From NCBI GenBank assembly GCA_025200525.1, contig CM045762.1, positions 108,412,734-108,476,733 on the forward strand: DNA of 64,000 nt, written 5' to 3'. The position numbers were made by a program, and so were the translations under genes. Every line of letters starts with the position of its first letter. The first letter of the stretch is position 1. The notes below the pieces were generated by a model. That model did not search any database. It was not told the origin of the DNA and saw only the letters and a list, made by a program, of their open reading frames with translations. The stretch is from Camellia lanceoleosa. Taxonomy: Eukaryota > Streptophyta > Magnoliopsida > Ericales > Theaceae. Below are positions 46,094 through 56,389 of the stretch, one piece after another.

Positions 46094-49000
46094 TCAAGTG
46101 CGGGGGTCGGTCTTAGTCCTCTTCCTGGACAAGGGTCCAGGGTCACCACCGCCATCTTCATAGTCAGAATCTGAGCTGTCTCCGGCCTCGCCCTGGGACG
46201 ACGTCACCTCCTCATCAGAATCATCGAGAGAGGGCTCTCAGGAACTGCTCTCAGCATGAGTGCGCCTATGTCTGCCCCGGCTATGGATAGTCATCCTCTG
46301 CCTGACTCCCTCTCCTTCTCGAGCAGGAACAGATGGTCCAGCTGGAGCACCTCCTACGGCCGAAATCTGGAATGGGGCCTGAAAAGGACAAATGTCAAAT
46401 GCATCAATTACAGATAAAGTAGAATGTGAATACCAAAAACAATGTGTGAGTATAGTGTATGAATGCCGTGAGCAACGCTGGGAGCAGTATGTGGGTTACA
46501 GTGTATCTGTACCATAAGTGTTGTGTATCAAGTGCCGTGTTGATCGTGTGATGCATCATATTATGTATGAAGCTGATTGGGCAGAGTTTGAAACTGCAGT
46601 TGAAAGAACTTATCGGGATATTGTAGATGGTCAACAAGTCGATGCATCGCTGTAGCATCCCTACCGCTGAGGCTGTCAACTCCAGGGACTGGCGAGTGTA
46701 CTCAACGGAAGCCTGCAAAAGTGTTGAAATCAGTAGTATTTTGCGGGATATCAAATGAATTGAAATGACTATACAGAATGCAAAGTCTAGTAGTGCATAC
46801 CGGGGTCAAGCCATAGGCTCCGACGAGCTCATGATCAGTTAGAGGAGGAGCGAAGGGAATCTGATAAGTATCCCCACCCTGTCCTCGACATGTGATCATC
46901 GTAGGCAGCTCCAGCCATCCAGCTCCCTACCCTCTCCAGGACCCACTCCTGTCTCGGGCCAGAGGTGCCCTCGGTACCCCTGCTCCTGCTGCTGGTACCG
47001 CTACCCTCTCTCGCTCAGCTCGACGAGCACCAACCAAAGGTCGCATGATATAAGCCTGAATGTACTCGGTGTAGTCACCCTCGTCCCTGAAAGGCTCAGA
47101 GTCCCAAGCAATCGTGTAGTCCATCATCTCCTCTAAGGTGTACCTCTCAGTGTGCCTCGTGTGGGTAGGAGGAGGTGCTGGAATTGTCTACTCGAGCATG
47201 CCCAAGGTTTGCCGCAGGAAGCGCTCGCCAAAGTACCAAGCACGGCAAACCGGCCCCTCTAACAAGACCCTGAACCGGGCAGTCTCTCGAGCACCGGCAT
47301 ACCGCTCCTGAACTGTGTCAGGCAACGGAGCCCAAGGCTGCCAGATGATCTGCAAATAAAACACAGTTTGTTATCTACTGATATTGAGAGTACAATATAA
47401 AGCGAAACTTAAATGAACTGTAATGTTTGACATATCTCGGCTACGATGACGATGTCAAAGTAGTGGTGGAAGAACATGAAGGACTCCCGTGGCCTCCGCT
47501 CGCATCTCATGTCAAAGCCGTGAGAAAATGGAACACCGAGAGGGATCTCCTCATCTGGCACTGAGGCAAGCCTAGGGAAGTAGGCATACACCCACAACTG
47601 TATAATGTAACAGAGCAAATATGAGTATGCTTATCAGATAAAGCAAGTATACAGATAAAGTAGAGTGCAGTATGTGCAGGATATTGTGCGGTGTGTGTAG
47701 TGTGCAACCGGTGTAAAGCAGATTGCATATGTACAGTGTGTGTGGCATACAAGTAATGTATAGCAGAATTGAAAAGACAAAAAATAGAACATGTACCTCC
47801 CAAGCTCGCCAGTAGCCTCCAAGCAACTGTCTGCTGCAGCGGAAGGATGAGCTCATATATCCATAAAGAGTGGCCAAGCCTATGCCACCCCAGTCGTAGC
47901 CGTGAATCCGCGTCACATCCACAAGCGCACTCAATAGGTAAAGGGTGACAGTGTTCGTCCGGTCGGCGTAAAGCGTGGTCCCTAGTAGGAACAGGATAAA
48001 GCCACGAGCATACTGCTCCTCATCCTCCCGAGTAGTAGGTGCCTGGATCCGGAAATGATCGTCGAACCATGAGTACCTCACAAATCCTGCCTGGGCAAGA
48101 GGTGGTTGAGTGCCAATCAGGTATAGCTGAGCGGCGTCCTGCTCATCCATATCTGTGTCAAAGGGGATCGGATCACCCCCCATTTCGATGCCTGTGAGCA
48201 TGGAGAAGTCAATGGGAGTCATCCTCATCTCCCCGGTGGCAAAAAGGTGGAAGGAGTCGGTGGTGTCCCACCACCTCTCCACGGAAGCAGCAAGAAGGGG
48301 CCTGCTCGCAGTGAGGCACGAGAGTCCCATGCAGAAGGTCCCAAAACCAGCCTGGTCGACAATACGACGAACCACGTCAGGTAGCTCCATGTACCAACCT
48401 CGGGCAGCAGTGTTCCCATACCCCTGGAAGGCATGGGAATCTCCCTGCGATCAAAATAAACAGTTGCGAAGCAGTGTTACAAATACAGTGTTGAATGCGC
48501 TCAGAATTGATGAAAATGTAGTGTGTGTGCACGTGTTTATATTCAAACAGATATTGGGTGTGGGCGTCCTCACAGTGAACTACAGCATATGATGTATCAG
48601 TGTATTTGAATTGTTTAGTTGAAAATGCAGCGCGTGTGCATGTGTTCAGATTTAAACAGATATCGGGTGTGGGCGTGCTCACAGTGAACTACAGCATATG
48701 ATGTATCAGTGTGTTTGAATTGTTCAGTTGAGAATGCAGCGTGTGTGTATGTGTCAGAGTCTACACAGATATTGGGTGTGGACGTGCTCATAGTGAACTA
48801 CAACATATGATGTATCAGTGTGTTTGAATTGTTCAGTTGAGAATGCAGCGTGTGTGCATGTGTTCAGATTTAAACAGATATCGGGTGTGAGTGTGCTCAC
48901 AGTGAACTACAGCATGTGATGTATTAGTGTGCCTGAGTTAAGTAGTTAAAGAATAGAATTGACTATCGCAGTTATGTGTTCTACATTGCAGAAAATGAAA

Positions 49001-49234
49001 CAGATGAAGAGTGTACCTCAAAGACAGATGTGACTTTTGCTCGCGCAACAAAAGCTCCAGTGGCGTGCCCCGAGCGTAGCTCTTGAAGTCGCGGATGCCA
49101 TCGGGAGGCAACACATGTATCGCCGTCCTATAAGTCGCCGGATCAAATGGCCGGATGCGAAGAGGTAGGAGCTCGACCTCGGGATCCATGTCCATCTCCA
49201 GGGGAGTTCCACCACGTGGAATGTCGTCCGCCAT
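46094..49234 (-). pseudogene. Antisense PMD (plant mobile domain) gene of retrotransposon
   Basis: Read on the minus strand. Exon 1 starts at ATG 49234 (MADDIPRGGTPLEMDMD) and ends at a GT near 49017. Exon 2 (about 48444-47797) has the PMD core: LPDVVRRIVDQAGFGTFCMG, VERWWDTTDSFHLFATGEMR and MTPIDFSMLTGIEMGGDPI. Exon 3 (about 47600-47441) continues LWVYAYFPRLASVPDEEIPL; exon 4 (from 47350) begins IIWQPWAPLPD and contains VCRAWYFGERFLRQTLGMLE. Downstream exons give an acidic tail ending at a TGA (46096-46094). In-frame stops at 47190-47188, 46929-46927 and 46240-46238 disable it. PMD proteins (aminotransferase-like, plant mobile domain) are known both as host genes and as antisense genes of Ogre/Tat elements; the position after gag and opposite to the LTRs fits the latter. 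Exon borders are from GT/AG inspection; exon 1 to 2 phase does not join cleanly. Confidence 0.85.
48510..48935 (+). repeat. 109-bp tandem repeat inside an intron
   Basis: Four units with exact 109-bp spacing: the CAGATATYGGGTGTG landmark recurs at 48548, 48657, 48766 and 48875. The array fills most of the first intron of the antisense PMD gene. Confidence 0.93.
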
Positions 49235-50110
49235 CTCAAAAGGAACGCAAAAATGGCCGAGAATGTGAAAATTGGGCAAGAATGCGAGAGGTCAACCCAA
49301 AAGTCTGAGAGGATGAAAAATGGGAGGAAAGGTCGGGGTGTGGGAAATGCACGAAGATCGAGGTATGACTCGGGGAAAACAAACCCCAAACGGTGGAAAT
49401 GAAGAAATGAGCACCGAAACCAAGTTTTGTTCGGTTCAAAGTGTGTGAAATGGGGAGAGTTTCGCGAATCGAATGACGGAAAAGTGTTGAAAACAAAAGA
49501 AAAACACGGATCGAAGGAAGAAAAATCACCTAGGGAGAGAGATGAGGGATTTTCGAGCTAGGGTGAAGTGGAAATATAAGGTTTGGAACCTTATATTTAA
49601 AGACCCATGGCCAAAGGACAAAACTGCCCCGACATTGCCATTTTTGGCCGGTCGGCCAAATTGTTAGCCGATCGACTAAATAATTCTCCGATGATCTTAT
49701 TTCGTGGCTGATTGATGGCCGGTGGCCTCCCCTTGTGGTCGGTGAACCTTCCACACCCGTGGTTGGGTCAGTTATGTGGTTTGGGACCTTCATTACTCTA
49801 GACAGTGCAAGAAAGTACATCTTCGAAGCTCAACCGACCTTCGTGTTGACCTCGAATCGTGCCTTCCACATGCGATGTTCGGTACGCGCAAGGTGTATCC
49901 TTTTTCGTATCCTTTTGTATCTTGCGAGATTCAATAACTGCTTTAGATGTGTTGCATTACAATGTTTTGTCTCGCTTATGATAATCATACAAAGCTTGCC
50001 TCGTTATGAACGTACTACATGCGTTGTAGCGCACACCATTCTTGCATTGTTATGCACTGTTCACTTGCATCGTTATGCACGTACTACATGCGTTGTAGCA
50101 CACACAATTT
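49235..50110. other. Leader and upstream region of the antisense PMD gene
   Basis: No gene. The leader on the minus strand is pyrimidine-rich (CCTCATCTCTCTCCC near 49545). GGCCGGTCGGCC lies at 49646-49657 and the same 12-mer occurs in the long LTR at 39089-39100. From about 50040 the sequence turns into irregular GCATTGTTATGCA-type repeats that lead into the RY array. Confidence 0.5.
49573..49604 (-). promoter_or_regulatory. Palindromic TATA region upstream of PMD gene
   Basis: AATATAAGGTT-TGG-AACCTTATATT (49573-49597) is an 11-bp perfect inverted repeat with a 3-bp loop, and the TATA-like core can be read on both strands. It lies about 340 bp upstream of the PMD ATG at 49234 (minus strand). 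Its role as a promoter is inference. Confidence 0.5.
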
Positions 50111-50530
50111 GCATTGTCATGCATCTTTCATTTGCATTGTCATGCATTTCAACAACTTGCATTGTCATGCATCTTTCATTTGTATTGTCATGCATCTTTC
50201 ACGTACATTGGCATGCATCTTTCATTTGCATTATCATGCATTTCAACAATGTGCATTGTCGTGCATTTTAGTTCACTTGCATTATCATGCATCTTTCATT
50301 TGCATTGTCATGCATTTCAGTTCATTTGCATTGTCATGCATTTCAGCAACTTGCATTGTCATGCATCTTTCATTTGCATTGTCATGCACTTCACCAATGT
50401 GCATTGTCATGCATTTCAGTTCATTTGCATTGTCATGCATTTCAACAACTTGCACCGTCATGCATCTTTCATTTGCATTGTCATGCATTTCAACAACGTG
50501 CATTGTCATGCGCCTTCCGTTTGCATTGTC
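50111..50530 (+). repeat. Tandem array of CATGCAT (RY) motifs
   Basis: About 17 units of 20-26 bp with the pattern TTTGCATTGTCATGCATTTC. Exact CATGCAT occurs 14 times between 50118 and 50488 (for example 50118, 50141, 50166, 50189, 50212, 50235, 50286, 50309, 50335, 50360, 50408, 50434, 50459 and 50482). CATGCA is the RY box bound by B3-domain factors (ABI3/FUS3/LEC2 and VAL). Long open frames over this region are translations of the repeat. The array is cut on the right by the LTR at 50533. Confidence 0.92.
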
Positions 50531-50532
50531 AT

Positions 50533-50936
50533 TGTGGAGAAGTGATTTGGAAATACTCTTCAGATCCTGGGAGACGCTAGTGATCCTAAGCTAGTCACCT
50601 GAAAAGATACAAACACTCCGGTCGGGGGTGCCGGAATTAGCTCTCCAACGGACAAGTCAGTTCGGACACTCAGGATAGCTTGTTTACTAAGTTAAGTGAA
50701 GTGATTCTTACATACCTTTCTCAATCCATTGTTCCTGTATTTATACCTGTTCCTTTTGATCCTCGGGGCTAGGGCCTACTTTTTAATCCTTGTCTTTTCT
50801 CTTATTCGACTCTAAGGATCTACACTTATTCAGCACATATACTATATTCGGCTTCCCATTCTCATAGGATACAGCCAATTAATATCAGTCTTCTAAGGTA
50901 CGCACCTTCTGATTTGGCCATTATTCGGCTTCCACA
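50533..50936 (-). mobile_element. 3' LTR of a minus-strand Tat-like element
   Basis: On the minus strand it starts TGTGGAAGCCGAATAATGG (50936) and ends TTCTCCACA (50533); 404 bp. TATAAATA lies about 195 bp from its start (50737-50745). A polypurine tract adjoins the start, which shows that this is the 3' LTR and that the interior lies to the right. The matching 5' LTR was not found before 57268. Confidence 0.82.
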
Positions 50937-50957
50937 ATTGCCCCCCGAACTCCCCAT
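50937..50957 (-). promoter_or_regulatory. Polypurine tract of the minus-strand element
   Basis: On the minus strand, AATGGGGAGTTCGGGGGGCA ends directly before the LTR start at 50936. Confidence 0.78.
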
Positions 50958-51325
50958 TGACGGTAGTTAATCGGCGTGTTTGGTGTAGAATTGGAAAACT
51001 CAAAATAGGTTAGGCGACTTCGCGTACCCTAATACAGATGTCAGAATGCGCACACCTTTTTGGTCATCATTACACTTTCCCGTCTCATTCATGCGTCTCG
51101 CATTTATTGCAATTTGAAATTTCAGTCCTTTCGAGTGCACATTTCGTCGAGTATTCGAGACTCTTGGACCACCAGCGGGTATCCCTTCTCTAACTCGCAT
51201 TTTCTGCAACTCTTCTCCATCTACCCTCGTCCCCCTTGCTTCTCGTAAGTCTTCTTCTCTTTTCTTTGCAATCCTACTTTCTGTTTGTTATTTTAATTTT
51301 GGTGAACCCTTGATTCCACGCGAAA
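50958..51325 (+). other. Upstream region of the second antisense gene
   Basis: Between polypurine tract and ATG. CTCATTCATGCGTCTCGC and pyrimidine-rich CTTCTTCTCTTTTC stretches (51245-51265) look like a plant leader. No clear TATA box was fixed. Confidence 0.4.
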
Positions 51326-53401
51326 ATGGCTAAACACTTGAAAGACCTGCTTTCTAAGGGTCGTGTTTCCGGATTCCAGCGACACTTTTCCATCCCCAAC
51401 GATGTTCATCTATCTCTAGTGACGGACAATACTCTGGATATGGAGAGAGAGGATCGAAATTCAATCGTCTTTCCACTCCTATCCATTGCAGAGATCGGGG
51501 TCTGTTTTCCCTTACATCCATTCCTTAGGGCCGTCATCCGCCATTGGGGTCTGATTCCTTCTCAGCCCAACGTGAACTTTTTTCGAATCGTAATGGGGAT
51601 TGTAGAGTTAAACCGGCGCCTCAGGATCAATCTTGGCATTTCGGCCATTCGGCACTGCTTTGCTTTAGCCAAATCTTCCGGTCGGCTTAGGCGGTACTTT
51701 CTTAGGGCCAAGGATACTAACCATTATTTGGTAACCATGCTTGCCAGTTTTGGTAAGCGTATGGATAACGTAATGGTCAATGTTCGAGGGAACTTTGAAT
51801 TTGGTGAAGGCGAGGGTCACCTAGACCCTATTCCCAGACAGAGGGGTGAACCAGGTTGCCGTGTGTCTCCTTGCGTTTATTGAACTTTTCTTTCACTCGG
51901 CCTTCTCTCCATGTCTAACCCTTTGTCTTTGCAGGCAATAAATTGAAAATGATTCGCTTCTCTCGACGACGTTAGCCCGCAGATTGACTACACTCGGATA
52001 CTTGACCATCCAAACGTCTATAAGGAGAGCGCCCACATACTTCTTCGATACGAGCCTACTTATACTACTTTTTCGGCCGCTGACAACATTCCGATTCCAT
52101 CCGGCGATCAGCACCTTGCTGCTGTTATCTTCCCTAGCTTCAGAAGCCTTAGGCAAGTTGGTCTCAAAGCTTCTAATTCGGGGCAAGACGTGGAGCCAGT
52201 GGTAGAGGTAGTCGCCGAACCAGCCAGAGAGTTCGCTGAGGAGGCCGAAGAGGTTGACGAGGCGCTAAACTCGGCGTTTGAGGCAGCCAGATTTAGTCAG
52301 CCTACCTCGTCGTCCACTTTGGGTCGGGCGCAGTTTTCTTTTGGAGATATTTTTGGAAGTTTGGGAGACCTACCCGGCAATTTTTTTTAAGGTATGGTTG
52401 GGGAAAACCTCATGCAGATGGCTCGAAAGAAAAATGCCGAGCGAATGGCCGCCCGGAAAAAGACCGAGGCCACCCGTTTTGGACCTGCCTTGATTGAGTC
52501 TTTCGAACCCGTTATTGAAGAGCTGGCTCAGATTGTTGTGGCTGAAACGGCGAAAGAGGTTGAACAACTGGTCATTGAAGAACGGTTGATTCCGGAAGGG
52601 CGGGCAAGAAGCGTAGCACTGAGGGATGGGCCGGTTCAGAAGATAGTCCTGCTGACAAAAGGCCTCGCTTAGAAGAGTCGGACGTGGTTGTTCCTTTCAT
52701 TGTTCAGCCAAAGATCAGAGACACGCTGATTTCCTCTAACGCATCCATCATTATCGACCCAGCGGTAGCCTTGAGCCTGGCGGCTTCAGTCTCCCTACCA
52801 GCTGATATGGCATCCTTTCATGCCGTGCCGGATTTGGTGGCCGTAGCCTTATCTGCACAGTCGGCCCTTTTGGTAGGTGAACTTGACTTGTTTTGATTTT
52901 GGTTGCCTATGGCATTTAACGATCCCAAGTCGTTTTGCAGACGGTCGGCAGGATCGCCAACTTGGGCCGTCGCCTACACGATGCCCTTGAGAGGATTGAC
53001 CGTTGGCAGTTAGAGGTGGGCGATCAAAAGAGCAAGGCTGAGTTTGAGATGATGAGAGCCGCAATGGAGACTGCGCGAGCCGAAGTCGAAGTAGAAAGGG
53101 CTCGGAATGCCGATCATCTCCGTTCTGAGGCCGAAGATAGGGTGAACGCGAGCAAAGAGTCGCTCAGACTAGCTGAGGAGGCGCTTAACAAGGTGGAGAC
53201 TGAGTTAGCAGAGTTGAAGGCGGCCAAGGAAAAGGCAGAATCTGAGGCTTTTGTCGCATTCGAAGCAGGAAAAGGTGCCGCATTCGAGGATTCAAACATG
53301 GGTGGCTTAAGGCCCTTGATGCCACTGGGGTTACATTGGCCTTGCCAATTCCTTATGAGCAGGTGGACGTTGAGCCACTTGAGTCTGACCCCGAGGATTG
53401 A
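51326..53401 (+). pseudogene. Antisense gene of 'putative gypsy type transposase' family
   Basis: ATG 51326 in a good context (AAAATGG). Exon 1 (to about 51852) reads FPLLSIAEIGVCFPLHPFLR, AVIRHWGLIPSQPNVNFFRI and VMGIVELNRRLRINLG, the pattern of the family named putative gypsy type transposase (PF04195, Transposase_28), despite the name an ORF carried by Tat-type retrotransposons. Exon 2 (about 51936-52390) has IDYTRILDHPNVYKESAHIL and an acidic tail; TAA at 52388-52390 interrupts. Then MARKKNAERMAARKKTEATR, a frame change near 52610, DKRPRLEESDVVVPF and IDPAVALSLAASVSLPADMA. After a short intron (about 52874-52940) a coiled coil runs to 53290. Following a frame change, KHGWLKALDATGVTLALPIP leads to TGA at 53401. 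It is transcribed away from the adjacent LTR's minus-strand sense. A role in retrotransposition has not been established. Confidence 0.8.
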
Positions 53402-53715
53402 TCTGGGAGTCATTCGAATTTCATGACATGCGTTCCCTTTTGATGTATGTTTTTGTTTTAAGGACTTTTGTTGGTTCCGAGTAGTTTTCATGTATAAATT
53501 GGTTACTGTCTGCGCTCAATTTATTAATGAAAATTACCTTGTCATTTCACTACTACTTATGCGCAGTTTGTGATGTTATGTTGGTGAAGAATTTTTGTCT
53601 TTCACTACTTTAGATAAAATAATTACTCTGTTGAGCTTTCTATGATTGAATATCTTGGCAATATTGACTTATCATTCGTATGCTGAATAGTTCGTGGGTA
53701 TTATGCTGGTGAACC
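53402..53715. other. Downstream region of antisense gene
   Basis: No gene. AATGAAAATTACC near 53525 may be a poly(A) region. Leads into a tandem array. Confidence 0.4.
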
Positions 53716-54243
53716 GATTCATGGGCCGGCTGGGGCACTTAATCTGAATAGATTGATTAATCTGGCTTTGCCCCAAGCGGTGCATGATCATTCGGGCTCC
53801 AGATGAGAGGAACTCAGGAGGTTTGAAGTCGATTCATGGGCCGGATGGATCGCTTGAGCCGAATATATTGATAAATCAATCTGCCTTTGGCCCAGGCGGT
53901 GCATGATCATTCGGAGACGAACTCAGGAGGTTTGAAGTCGATTCATGGGCCGGCTGGAGCCCTTGAGCTGAATATATTGATAAATCTATCTGCCCTTGCC
54001 CCAGGCGGTGCATGATCATTCGGGCGCCGGATGAGACGAACTCAGGAGGTTTGAAGTCGATTCATGGGCCAGCTGGGGCACTTAATCCAAATAGATTGAT
54101 TAATCTCCCCTTGCCCCAGGCTGTGCATGATCATTCGGGCGCCGGATGAGACGAACTCAGGAGGTTTGAAGTCGATTCATGGGCCGGCTGGATCGCTTGA
54201 GCCGAATATATTGATAAATCTATTTGCCCTTGCCTCAGGCGGG
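53716..54243 (+). repeat. 109-119-bp tandem repeat, 4.6 units
   Basis: Unit start GATTCATGGGCC at 53716, 53831, 53940, 54059 and 54174 (spacing 115, 109, 119, 115). Each unit has GCATGATCATTCGG and ends in CTCAGGAGGTTTGAAGTC. Confidence 0.93.
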
Positions 54244-54439
54244 TCGATCCAGTCGACACCGGGCGATTGAGGTTTTCACAATTAATGAGATTGCCTCGAG
54301 GGTGTTGCCTCTGTAGAGGATAAATGATTAAAGGTACAACTTTTATGAGCACAGTAAACAACTGACTCTAGCTTTTGAAGGTATCGTGTGAATGTCGAAC
54401 TGGCTCTTCTTTAACAGTAGAGGGGAAGCGAGGATGCTA

Positions 54440-55312
54440 GCTGAGCTGGGTGGAGACATGAATTAAGGTGGTGACCCTTCGCACACAGGGAGTAGGAGTT
54501 CCAGGGATCGAGAGAGGCGTCAGTCTCCTCGACATCGAAGTAGGTCGCCCAAGCGGGACAAGCAATCGCAGGGCAGATCTCCTCAACCTCGATTCAAGAG
54601 GGGATCTGACGTGAATCCGTACCCATTAAGCTTTGCGGTATTTGTGGGGAATAGACCCATGACAGAGGCAGACTCGATTGTTCGAGACCCAAATGTAGCG
54701 GTCGAGTTTGCTCGACAAATTTTTCCTCCTGAGGTTTAGCAATCGATGGTAGGTCGACAGGACTACGAAGTATTTCATGAAGGCATTCACGGGGCAGTGA
54801 AGGGGCTTTACACTGCCTATGAAATCAGCATACAGCTGCGCGTTGCCCGCCGAGAAATGGAGAAGAAGGAGGAACGTATTCGAAGTTTGGAGGCTCGCGC
54901 GGAGGCAGCTGAGTGCAAGTTAAGGAAGACCAAGGCGGCTCAAGCAAAACCCGCCGGGTAGGGAAACCCAATCGTGGAAGAAAGGGTTACCAGTCGGCTC
55001 ATCAGTACCGCGCTCGCCGATCGTGAGACGGTGAGTATGTTCGCAATGGAGACCACGAAGGGCAGGGCCTATGAAAAAGGTTTTCATGAAGGCCGAAAAG
55101 TTGGAATAAAAAAGACCAAGGAGAAACTTGCCGAAGAAGTTTGCCGATGTGAAATTCGTGGATTTAGGCACGGTTGGATCAAGGCATCTCAAGCCGCGGA
55201 AGCTCTTCGAGCGTCGGGCATTGATTCGGCATTGCCACTCTACCACAGTAAACATTTTCCGTTTTCCGCTTTTGAAGTCGAGAAGAGTGAGGATGAGGGT
55301 GACGCCGTATAA
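54440..55312 (+). pseudogene. Second copy of the antisense gene's 3' module
   Basis: An Arg/Ser-rich stretch (SRDRERRQSPRHRSRSPKRD, 54490-54570) is followed by YPLSFAVFVGNRPMTEAD, a stop at 54737-54739, then MVGRQDYEVFHEGIHGAV and a coiled coil (REMEKKEERIRSLEARAEAA, 54746-54960). After a stop at 54959-54961, 54974-55312 reads YEKGFHEGRKVGIKKTKEKL, RGFRHGWIKASQAAEALRAS and ends FEVEKSEDEGDAV. The HGW(I/L)KA block matches the end of the 51326-53401 gene, so this looks like a duplicated 3' module. The N-terminal domain is absent. Confidence 0.7.
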
Positions 55313-55845
55313 GTATACCTATTGTAAGGTTGAAATGCAGATCACGTTCAAAACAATGTAATTTATTGTTTGTTTGATTGAATGAAAACGTTCTATTATA
55401 AATATTTCGTTGCAGTTCGTATTCGGCATGTACGTGTTTCGTTTTATTGTATACATGTTTGAATGAATATATAAATGTTGATCGGTCCGAGTATCTGTTA
55501 AGTGTCCAGTGATACGCCAGTTTATAGGCAGGGTCGACCCATACGTGATAGCCATTTATTCCTGAATGAGGCCATTGTAACTTGAGGAAGCTGAAAACCA
55601 GTGAGTAGAGTGGCTGCGGCAAATTTGACTCGGCTCGGGCCTAGATTTTTGGCCAGTGCATGTGCTTTAAAAAGTCGTTTGGATAACTAGGCCATGGCAA
55701 ATGTCAAACGACGTTTGTCTCATGGAGTTTAGCGTTAATGAAATCGCCTCGGGATTGTCGCCTCAAGATCGCTGCCAGTATTGAAAATAAAAGGAGTGGG
55801 CGCTTCGCGCAGATAAACAATCACTTATTATGTGAGGTGAGATAA

Positions 55846-56157
55846 GTGGGGATGTTAGTTAGAGAGGCTCGGAGTTCAGCCGAGCTTGGTGTTGCAATGG
55901 AGCGCAGCAGAAGACCCATCCGTATGGGAGGTAGGGCGTCCAAAACTTGGCATAAGTCTTCAAGTCGTCGAAGCAGATCACCCCGAAAGGAAAGGCAACG
56001 ACCGTTGGCTTTATCCTTCCCTATCTTGGATCTTTGCCTTGACATTGTCAATGGTATCAGGGGAAGTTTGGCAATGCGCAAGTCATGGGCTTGGGCACAG
56101 TTGGCTCAAGGCATTACAAACCGTGGAGGACTTCTAGGTGACGGGAGTTGATTCGGC
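55846..56157 (+). pseudogene. Third, shortened copy of the antisense 3' module
   Basis: A basic Ser/Arg-rich segment (KSSSRRSRSPRKERQRP, about 55950-56000) is followed, in another frame, by HSWLKALQTVEDF near 56090-56135 and a TAG. The RS-rich part and the HSWLKAL end correspond to 54490-54570 and 55165-55185 of the second copy; the coiled coil between them is deleted. A possible poly(A) region (AATAAAAAGTTTTATT) follows at 56264-56280. Confidence 0.6.
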
Positions 56158-56389
56158 GCTGCCGTTTTACCAATGCGTCTTTTCCCCTTTTTAGCTTTTG
56201 GGGTTGAAAATGGGTATTGTAATGCTCAAATGCGGGTTGCGTTGATGTAACAACTGTTTGATCAAATAAAAAGTTTTATTTCAAACATTTGCATCTCATT
56301 CTGAAGTTTTTATATGCTTAGTTAAGAACCTTATTTCAGATGTTGGTGTGTTTTGTTTTGTTTTATTTTGCTCGTGCTGAAGGGTACTT

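Noticed and set aside
46094..49234. PMD gene as an ordinary host gene
   Set aside because: Three in-frame stops, tandem repeats in the intron and position inside Tat/Ogre-like sequence argue for a retrotransposon-borne antisense gene; a captured host gene cannot be fully excluded.
50111..50530. CRISPR-like look of regularly spaced repeats
   Set aside because: Units are contiguous and spacers are as similar as the repeats; no cas genes; plant DNA.
49735..50594. Long overlapping open frames in all three forward frames (HLHCHAF-type peptides)
   Set aside because: They are translations of the CATGCAT tandem array; the unit has few stops in any frame. No start context or domain.
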